This document shows, one piece after another, positions 8,889-15,000 of a stretch of 15,000 nucleotides of DNA. A program made the position numbers and the translations under genes. This DNA comes from Perkinsus olseni (Eukaryota; Perkinsozoa; Perkinsida; Perkinsidae), in the NCBI GenBank assembly GCA_013115135.1, contig JABANP010000818.1:1-15000 (forward strand), read 5' to 3'. The notes below the pieces were generated by a model. The model ran no database searches. It worked only from the letters and a program-made list of their open reading frames with translations, and was not told the origin of the DNA. Positions within the stretch are counted from its first letter, which is position 1. Every line of letters starts with the position of its first letter.

Positions 8889-9411
8889 AGCCATATATTT
8901 TATTACTCTTTATCACCCACATACCGTCCGAGATGGGTTCTCGCCTTCAACATGTTCTTGATTGCATCATGGGAATGTCATTGAAGTACCCCACTCGTGA
9001 TGGAATGTCCATATGGGAATAAACCTGCTGTGATGTCCCTTTGTGACGCCGCTCGTAGCCATATATTTTATTACTCTTTATCACCCACATACCGTCCGAG
9101 ATGGGTTCTCGCCTTCAACATGTTCTTGATTGCATCATGGGAATGTCATTGAAGTACCCCACTCGTGATGGAATGTCCATATGGGAATAAACCTGCTGTG
9201 ATGTCCCTTTGTGACGCCGCTCGTAGCTATATATTTTATTACTCTTTATCACCCACATACCGTCCGAGATGGGTTCTCGCCTTCAACATGTTCTTGATTG
9301 CATCATGGGAATGTCATTGAAGTACCCCACTCGTGATGGAATGTCCATATGGGAATAAACCTGCTGTGATGTCCCTTTGTGACGCCGCTCGTAGCTATAT
9401 ATTTTATTATC
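8889..9411. repeat. 168-bp tandem repeat, three full copies plus a partial
   Basis: CCATATATTTTATTA begins at 8891 and recurs at 9059, with CTATATATTTTATTA at 9227 and 9395: a constant 168-base period. The only difference I found between the full copies is CCATAT against CTATAT at the start of copies 3 and 4. The fourth copy breaks off after TATTTTATTA near 9411. Each unit holds a TATA-like A/T run and a 29-codon open frame (8933-9022, 9101-9190, 9269-9358). I see no homology that would make the peptide real. Confidence 0.95.
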
Positions 9412-9513
9412 TTTCAAAAGTTTCCTTAAGGAATGAAGTTTCGTACCTCGTTAAATAATGGCACACGTTTTGTAACAAAGAAAGGCCTTCAACGCCTGAA
9501 CGCCTTCAACGCG

Positions 9514-9585
9514 GTGCCGGGTACTCGATGGCGCACGAGTAACTTGCACGTATCGTGACCCTGGTTCGATCCCCGGTGAGAGCAT
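9514..9585 (+). pseudogene. tRNA-like remnant (possible tRNA-derived SINE head)
   Basis: TGGCGCACGAG at 9529-9539 resembles a Pol III A box, and GGTTCGATCC at 9563-9572 matches the B box (GGTTCGANNCC). The T-arm is imperfect: CCTGG and CCCGG flank the TTCGATC loop with one mismatch. The A-to-B spacing (about 34 bases) is shorter than in a normal tRNA, leaving no room for a full anticodon arm, and I cannot pair the acceptor ends. It is not a functional tRNA. It is either a degraded tRNA or a SINE fragment. Confidence 0.35.
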
Positions 9586-10607
9586 TTCTCCTGAATTGTT
9601 TTTGCGCGCCGAACTGAACTTAAAGCTTTAGAGGTGCAGAACAATTGCCGGATGATGGCGGGCCGGAGGCCCGCTTCCGAGAATAGTAAAACAACAATTT
9701 TAGCGTGTGTTGACGTTCGACCCGATCTCTGTTGACATTCGACCCCGCGGCCATAGACCTATCTCGATATGGCGGACGAGAACTGGTGAGCTACATGAAA
9801 TAGCCTGATAATGGGGGAATGGAGCTTCATTTGTAATACGTGATGTGCCGTCTTCAGGCTGAAGACTTCAGCGGAGTGGCAATCGCGAGATTCGTGATGT
9901 GTTTTTCACTGGTGTTTTCCCTATCGCGGGTGAGACTCCAATATACCTTGTGAATTTGGAAATCCACGTTTTGGCTAAGCAAGTACGGAGAAGAATGCGA
10001 ACCAGATAGTGAGCTGTGCTGTACACCAATCGAAAGGGCACGCACTTCATCGTATTGAGTTAGATGGCGGCGCCGTCGCAGCCCTCTGCCGCCAACTCTG
10101 TGCGGGTTTGACAAGAGAGCAGGCAAGAATCGCCGTTTAAGAAGCAAGTTCGAAACCTCATAAGCGAGTTTGACAGAAGTCGGATTTGTCAACATCAAAT
10201 GTGTCGTTGTCACGTTTACGTTCGACACGCGAATTATGTCATGACCAAGGATGCCAGTATGCAAAGCGGGATTGACAAGGCCAGACTCATCACGTGCAAA
10301 AATGACAGTATCGCACCTAAGATTCGAAACAGACGGTTGAGATTGACACACGCTCATCGGAGTTCGACAGCGCGCCGGTGAGAGCCCTGATTAGATGAAC
10401 CCTGATAGTATCTGCCGCAGAGTCTAGGAGCCTATTGAAGTGCTCTTATTTCCGAGTCCAAGTACATGGAGAAGCTGTTCGGATGAAAACTACGAATGCT
10501 CTGCGAAATCCAAGCTTCCCCCGAGCCCGAAGGTTCTACAACTCGGTTCCGAGTAAGGCGATTCATGTGTCAAGGTTTCCGAGCACAAAGATTCGCCGTG
10601 CTTCGCT

Positions 10608-10628
10608 CTTCCCGAGTCACTCGGGAAG
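10608..10628. repeat. Perfect 10-bp-arm palindrome with one-base centre
   Basis: CTTCCCGAGT (10608-10617) is followed by C10618 and its exact reverse complement ACTCGGGAAG (10619-10628). An overlapping pair, GTGCTTC just upstream (from 10598) and GAAGCAC (10626-10632), could form a competing hairpin using part of the same bases. The function is unknown. Confidence 0.8.
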
Positions 10629-10874
10629 CACTCAACTACTGAGTGTTTTACCGATCGTGTCATGTACTGTCGCGCAGTTATGTCAATCTGAGAATAGCAG
10701 CGGGAAGATTTCCGGTATGGCTCAAGTTGACCCCCGAAAGTTGGCGTCCCTATCAGCGAGATAGACTTCCTTAGTCATGCAATTGTGTGCCTCATTCGCG
10801 GAATTAAATTCCTTATTCGAGGCCTGCCGCTGAAATGACTTAATTTATCCGCCAGTTGTATACCCCCGTCTCGA

Positions 10875-11338
10875 CCCTATTCGCCAATTTGCTGATGTCT
10901 CAACAACAACTCGCTAATGTGATGATATCATCCTCGACCCCCATATAGGCTACGGCAACGGCCCTATCCGCCAATTTGCTGATGTCTCAACAACAACAAC
11001 TCGCTAATGTGATGATATCATCCTCGACCCCCATATAGGCTACGGCAACGGCCCTATCCGCCAATTTGCTGATGTCTCAACAACAACAACAACAACTCGC
11101 TAATGTGATGATATCATCCTCGACCCCCATATAGGCTACGGCAACGGCCCTATCCGCCAATTTGCTGATGTCTCAACAACAACAACTCGCTAATGTGATG
11201 ATATCATCCTCGACCCCCATATAGGCTACGGCAACGGCCCTATCCGCCAATTTGCTGATGTCTCAACAACAACAACAACTCGCTAATGTGATGATATCAT
11301 CCTCGACCCCCATATAGGCTACAGCAACCCTATCCGCC
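10875..11338. repeat. 87-96 bp minisatellite, five copies, with an internal variable CAA tract
   Basis: CCCTATCCGCCAATTTGC (CCCTATTCGCC in the first) begins units at 10875, 10962, 11052, 11148 and 11238, and a truncated unit starts at 11328. Unit lengths of 87, 90, 96, 90 and 90 follow from CAA counts of 3, 4, 6, 4 and 5, the last unit also losing three bases near its end. Each unit contains the perfect palindrome GATGATATCATC (first at 10921-10932). All forward frames contain stops, so the array is non-coding. It ends abruptly at CCGCC (11338), where a putative LTR begins. Confidence 0.93.
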
Positions 11339-11508
11339 TGTTGTGGGATGTGTATGCGCGCACGCCACGGCTATGTGCGCACGCCTAGCTCCCGCACGTC
11401 TCGTCACGTGACGTGACGCGTCTCGTCTCCATCGCTGCGGCTGATGGCGTCTTGCTAGCTGCTATTAGCTATCACAGCGGTTACAGTCTCAGTACCACAC
11501 TTTCCTAC
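11339..11508 (+). promoter_or_regulatory. Putative 5' LTR/leader of the retrotransposon
   Basis: The sequence changes at 11339 to TGTTGTGGGATG, a start typical of an LTR (5'-TG). It holds a direct repeat, TATGCGCGCACGCC (11353) and TATGTGCGCACGCC (11372), and the palindrome CGTCACGTGACG (11402-11413), which includes CACGTG and is followed by another TGACG. These could be transcription-factor sites. I could not fix the LTR's 3' end or a primer-binding site, and the partner LTR is outside the window, so this is a proposal only. Confidence 0.35.
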
Positions 11509-14500
11509 ATGAGTACTCCTGTTGAGCAGTCGGGCGTCAATTCACATGGTGCCCAGACCCAGGACTCCTCTGAGGAGGAAGCTCCTACCTTTTGCTCGGT
11601 CGAGGAGTATTGTTTGCTCGCTGGAGGGGACTCCACCGAGGTCGAAGCTGAAGAGGCCCGTCAGCAGCGCGAGGAGGCTGAGCGCCAAGACAGGGAGCGC
11701 CAGGAGCGTGAAGAGGCCGAGCGCCAGGCTAAGGGGCGTCAGGAACGCGAGGCGGCGGAGCGCCGTGAGCGCGAGCGCCAAGGCTTACTGTCATCTGCCT
11801 CGGGTGACTCGGTTACTCCTCCTCCTCCTTCCGGTGCAGATGGACCCGTGGCGAAGCAGGGGGAGAGGTTGAACCTCCGCAACTTCCAAATTGTTGATTC
11901 CTTCTCGGGTGAGGAAACCCCCACGGTCAATGTGGCGGAGTGGATGTCGAAGTTGGAAGAGATGTTCAACTTGCTCCATATCAAACCCGAGCAGAAGCTC
12001 GCGTATCTCAAGATAAACCTGAAGGGTGCCGCTTATTCCATGGTGCAGAACAACGTCAGGGTCCATGATCCGGTCGAGGCGTTCACCAAGGCTCGCACTC
12101 TTCTCCTCGAGAGGTACGGTGAAGACTGGTTGTCTGTGTACAGCAAGCTTCAGAAACGCCGTCTCGAGGCTGGAGAAACGGTCGGGGATTACCTGGCCGA
12201 TATCCAACGCCTCTGGAGGGCTGCGCTGCCCAGGCAGATCCCTCCCGAAGTGACCGATATCCTCACGTGCGTCCAAATGTGGCACGGTTTGCCGGACGTG
12301 CCGGGGCTCACGGCCGTTCGCGCAACTTGGCTGGACGAAATCGAGACTAAGAACCCCATCGAATCAGCTCTGTCCCTTTGTCGTTCCATCCGTACTGAGT
12401 CCCAGTTCGTGGCTGCGGTCGATCACTCTCATTACCGTTCTGGCCCTGGGCGCTCGTCTTTTGGCAAAGGCTCTGGAAAGGGCAGGTCTCGCAAGGGAGG
12501 TAAAGGATCTGGAGGGCCTGGGGTTGCTACAGGTCCTAACCGCGACATTCGTAAGGCCCGCCGCTGTTTTAAGTGCGGTGGAACCGGGCATTACAAGGCC
12601 GAGTGCCCAAGTTCATCCCAGGTGGGTGGCGTGACGGCATGTGCGGAGTTGACCGTGTGTCCGTTCGATGGCGTTGGCGGTCCGCAGTGTCCCTCTGTTG
12701 TTACTCTCAGGCTTGATCGCCGTACGTCATCCGCTGAGTCATCTGCGGAAGTTCCTTTTTACACTGCTTTGCTTGACACGGGATGTTCTACATCCATCAT
12801 GAGTTCACGAATAGCTAGTCTGTTCGGTAAGAAACTTGTTCGTGTCACGACTTTGCAGGGTGATGTTGAGTTACGTACGGGTACTCCAATCCGGGTCAAC
12901 GGCGTCACTGTCCAACCCCTCGTTGCCTCGCAGCGCGATGTTCTTACCTTGTCGGGTATTCCAGTCCAGGCCATTCTTGGGCTTGATCTCATCCGTGCGT
13001 TAGGCGGGGTCACGTTAGTGTGGAGTACTGATCGTTGGGCAGTGTCTTTCGGTCACGCGTCGGTCTGCGTCGCGCAACCCACTGCCCCTCCCGTACTCTC
13101 AACGTGTTCGGAGGGCGCCTCTTGCTCATCCACCCTTACTTCTGCTGACGTTGTGTTACACGGCGATGATTATGAGGTCCGCCGTGTACGTGTCACTCCG
13201 GATACTTTTCGTTGGGTCTTCCGTTGGAAGTGGATCGACGGGAAGCCTCCCGTTCAGGGTATCCACGCCCCTCCGCACTTTCCGGGCTCAGTCGAACGTC
13301 TGACTGACGAGCAACGTCGTTGTTTCTACGAGGAAATAGACTTGTGGAGGAAACACGGTTTCATCGTCCCCGTAGCTCGTCACAGGTTGCGCAATGTGCT
13401 CACTTGCCTTCCGGTGTGCCAGATGCACAAAAGCACGCGTGTTCGGCCATGCCTAAATTACAAACCCTTGAATTCTTTGATCGTCTCTCGACCCAATCCG
13501 GACGGTCCTCCGGCGACTAGCCAGGGTACTCTACGCCGGAGGCGTCGTCTACCCCTTGCTGCATGTAGCCTTGTGGATATTTCTAAGGCCTACATGCAGG
13601 TCTTGGCCGACCCTGACCAAGCTCTGTGGCAGGGCGTGGTGTTGCCTCATTTGGGTCAGGATTCGAGTTTTGTGATGAGCCGTCTCGGCTTTGGATTGGC
13701 CATAGCGCCACGAATCCTCGCCGTCGTGCTGGATTTCGTCCTCGCGGAGGCGGGACTGACCGACAAAGCTGATAAGTTTGTCGATGACATAGTAGCCAAT
13801 CGCGAGGATATACCTCGGCTTCGCGCGGCTCTTCTACGTAACTCGTTTCCCACCAAGGAACCAACAGCACTTACGTCTTCGACAGTGCTAGGTGTCACTT
13901 GCACTCCTAGTGGAGGTTGGGTACGCCGGGAGGCTCTCTCGGATGCTATTCCGCGCACCCGTCGCGATCTGGCGTCGCTTGTGGGCAAGCTGGTGGCGCA
14001 CTATCCCATTGGGGGATGGTTGCGCATCGTCGCGGCGACGTTCACACGGTTGTGCACGTTGTTTCAACAGGGAGACCAGTATGAGTACCCCTTGCCGCCG
14101 ATCTTGCTTGATTTGTATCACAAGTTTCGCACGCACCTTGCAGCAGTAGGCGATCCGGTGCACGGTCCCTGGCAGGTCCTGCCGTCGGCCAGTTGGGTTC
14201 TCCATTGCGACAGCAGTGCCGCGGCCATGGCCGCTGTTCTCTTTCTCGGCCCTGTTCGGGTTGAAGATCGTTGTTGGTTACGGCCACGGAACTGCCGTAG
14301 ACACATAAATGTGCTTGAATGCGAATCTGTTCTTCGCGGTTTGAGTATTGTGCTCGATTATCGCAAAGCTTTCCGTCTCACCGGTACGCTTGACGTTCAC
14401 GTCAAGACCGACAACATGTCAGTGGTTACTTGGCTTACACGGCGTGAGGGTCGTCATTGGGTCAAGGTGACTGGCATTTGTCGGCATGCTGTCGAATCCC

Positions 14501-15000
14501 GACTACAGCTGATCGAGGACGTTTGTACGGCGAACCAGCTTCGCCTGGTTGTTGCTCACGTTCCTAGTGCGGCGAACGAGGCTGATGTTTTAACTCGACT
14601 TCCGCAGCCGTTGGCTCCAGCGTTCGCGAAAGTTTTTCGCGAACTCGATGAGTCTTCCGCGGATGCGTTCGGCCTACCGGTGACTTCTCCTGCACCGGTT
14701 GTGCCTTCACCTTCTCCCGAACCTCCGGTTCGCGAGTGGTTAGCATCCCTGCCACGACGTGATGGCCGGGTTGTGGTTCCTCCGTCGGACCTTTCCCGCG
14801 TACTTGCGGCGGTGCACGATCACGAAGGATCGAAAGCCCTTTTCGACGATCTGCGTGAGTGGATCGACTGTCCCGGGCTGGCAGCAGCGTGCCGCGAGTT
14901 TGTCCGTACTTGCGTCGACTGTAAAAGGGGAAAAGCGTCCCTGGTGATCGCTTTCCGCTCGTCCCATTGCGAGCGATTTCCCGTGCGCCACATGTGTTTG
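11509..15000 (+). CDS. Gag-Pol polyprotein of LTR retrotransposon (partial, 3' end outside window)
   Basis: The frame is open for 1164 codons from ATG 11509 to the window end; the nearest upstream in-frame stop is TAG at 11386. Residues 44-92 are Arg/Glu/Gln-rich and probably helical. A Gag capsid-like region follows (about 122-295), then a Gly/Lys/Arg-rich stretch and a CCHC zinc knuckle, CFKCGGTGHYKAEC (353-366). The protease has LLDTGCS (D423) and ILGLDL (489-494). Reverse transcriptase shows RPCLNYKPLN, DISKAYMQV (D690), RLGFGLAIAP and FVDD (757-760). RNase H shows CDSS (D901), LECES (E937/E939), KTDN (D968) and NEAD (D1026). The integrase zinc-binding region begins with H1105, C1135 and C1138. 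Gag and Pol are one frame with no shift or stop between them. The DDE integrase core is beyond the window. Confidence 0.92.
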   Translation, partial: MSTPVEQSGVNSHGAQTQDSSEEEAPTFCSVEEYCLLAGGDSTEVEAEEARQQREEAERQDRERQEREEAERQAKGRQEREAAERRERERQGLLSSASGDSVTPPPPSGADGPVAKQGERLNLRNFQIVDSFSGEETPTVNVAEWMSKLEEMFNLLHIKPEQKLAYLKINLKGAAYSMVQNNVRVHDPVEAFTKARTLLLERYGEDWLSVYSKLQKRRLEAGETVGDYLADIQRLWRAALPRQIPPEVTDILTCVQMWHGLPDVPGLTAVRATWLDEIETKNPIESALSLCRSIRTESQFVAAVDHSHYRSGPGRSSFGKGSGKGRSRKGGKGSGGPGVATGPNRDIRKARRCFKCGGTGHYKAECPSSSQVGGVTACAELTVCPFDGVGGPQCPSVVTLRLDRRTSSAESSAEVPFYTALLDTGCSTSIMSSRIASLFGKKLVRVTTLQGDVELRTGTPIRVNGVTVQPLVASQRDVLTLSGIPVQAILGLDLIRALGGVTLVWSTDRWAVSFGHASVCVAQPTAPPVLSTCSEGASCSSTLTSADVVLHGDDYEVRRVRVTPDTFRWVFRWKWIDGKPPVQGIHAPPHFPGSVERLTDEQRRCFYEEIDLWRKHGFIVPVARHRLRNVLTCLPVCQMHKSTRVRPCLNYKPLNSLIVSRPNPDGPPATSQGTLRRRRRLPLAACSLVDISKAYMQVLADPDQALWQGVVLPHLGQDSSFVMSRLGFGLAIAPRILAVVLDFVLAEAGLTDKADKFVDDIVANREDIPRLRAALLRNSFPTKEPTALTSSTVLGVTCTPSGGWVRREALSDAIPRTRRDLASLVGKLVAHYPIGGWLRIVAATFTRLCTLFQQGDQYEYPLPPILLDLYHKFRTHLAAVGDPVHGPWQVLPSASWVLHCDSSAAAMAAVLFLGPVRVEDRCWLRPRNCRRHINVLECESVLRGLSIVLDYRKAFRLTGTLDVHVKTDNMSVVTWLTRREGRHWVKVTGICRHAVESRLQLIEDVCTANQLRLVVAHVPSAANEADVLTRLPQPLAPAFAKVFRELDESSADAFGLPVTSPAPVVPSPSPEPPVREWLASLPRRDGRVVVPPSDLSRVLAAVHDHEGSKALFDDLREWIDCPGLAAACREFVRTCVDCKRGKASLVIAFRSSHCERFPVRHMCL

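Larger units (their letters stand above)
9412..10874. other. Gene-poor spacer between the two tandem arrays
   Basis: No convincing gene lies here. Apart from the tRNA-like remnant the stretch holds: palindrome TTCCTTAAGGAA (9422-9433); the direct repeat GCCTTCAACGC at 9485 and 9502; hairpin GCGGGCC-GGA-GGCCCGC (9658-9674); a scatter of GCGGGTTTGACA-like words (10103, 10163, 10266); CCGAGY words between 10447 and 10616; a perfect palindrome at 10608-10628; and GGAATTAAATTCC (10800-10812). Open frames on either strand in this stretch show no recognisable domain. Confidence 0.6.
11339..15000 (+). mobile_element. LTR retrotransposon, 5' portion (Ty3/Gypsy-like or Bel/Pao-like), continues past window
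   Basis: The element contains a complete gag, protease, reverse transcriptase and RNase H, with the beginning of integrase, in the order PR-RT-RH-IN. That order is shared by Ty3/Gypsy and Bel/Pao and excludes Ty1/Copia. The RT segment RPCLNYKPLN favours Ty3. The left limit is placed at the break in the CAA minisatellite. No disabling mutation is visible over 3492 bases of coding sequence, which suggests a young and perhaps mobile copy. Confidence 0.8.

Noticed and set aside
9051..9070. Resemblance of CTCGTAGCCATATATTTTAT to the dinoflagellate/Perkinsus spliced leader
   Set aside because: Identity covers only about the CGTAGCCAT core. The rest and the following splice donor are absent, and copies 3 and 4 have CGTAGCTAT.
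9854..10357. 167-codon open frame on the minus strand
   Set aside because: No domain I recognise, no splice or neighbour support, and it lies in a stretch of decayed repeats. GHDI-like words alone do not make a protease.
10435..10764. 109-codon open frame on the plus strand
   Set aside because: Composition follows the local CCGAG repeats and the palindrome; no family features.
11791..12285. 164-codon minus-strand frame inside gag
   Set aside because: Antisense shadow of the Gag coding sequence; no independent support.

Overview
The window is eukaryotic genomic DNA, dense in repeats and transposable elements. Evidence for a eukaryote: one long gene is interrupted by four short spliceosomal introns (about 62-90 bp, GT..AG), it carries PHD and SWIM zinc fingers, there is an LTR-type retroelement polyprotein, and several minisatellite arrays are present. 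No ribosomal gene, intact tRNA or housekeeping gene is present, so the species cannot be read from the sequence. My best guess is an alveolate protist such as Perkinsus, a weak inference from general character only.

Layout. (1) Bases 1-3280 are a 90-bp minisatellite, 36 complete units plus part of a 37th, with higher-order structure that includes a nearly perfect 630-bp tandem duplication. (2) Bases 3519-8542 hold, by my reconstruction, one five-exon gene of 1570 codons. It joins a PIF1-like superfamily 1B helicase, an acidic linker, a FLYWCH/WRKY-GCM1-like zinc finger, a MULE (Mutator-like) DDE transposase, a SWIM zinc finger and a C-terminal ING-like PHD finger. All four introns keep the frame, and every expected catalytic residue I looked for in the transposase is present. 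(3) Bases 8543-8888 are spacer with small inverted repeats, followed by three identical copies of a 168-bp repeat (8889-9411). (4) Bases 9412-10874 contain no gene I can support, only a tRNA-like remnant and short palindromes. (5) Bases 10875-11338 are a second minisatellite, with a variable CAA tract inside each unit. (6) From about 11339 to the window end lies the 5' part of an LTR retrotransposon. Its single reading frame, 11509 to beyond 15000 (1164 codons without a stop), encodes Gag, CCHC knuckle, aspartic protease, reverse transcriptase, RNase H and the start of integrase.

How the parts relate. The helicase-MULE-PHD gene looks like the transposase of a large DNA transposon. The helicase would unwind DNA, the DDE domain would cut and join, the zinc finger would bind element ends and the PHD finger could read histone H3 tails. 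I found no terminal inverted repeats in the window, so the element's limits are unknown. The retrotransposon's first base appears to coincide with the abrupt end of the CAA minisatellite, which suggests it inserted into that array.
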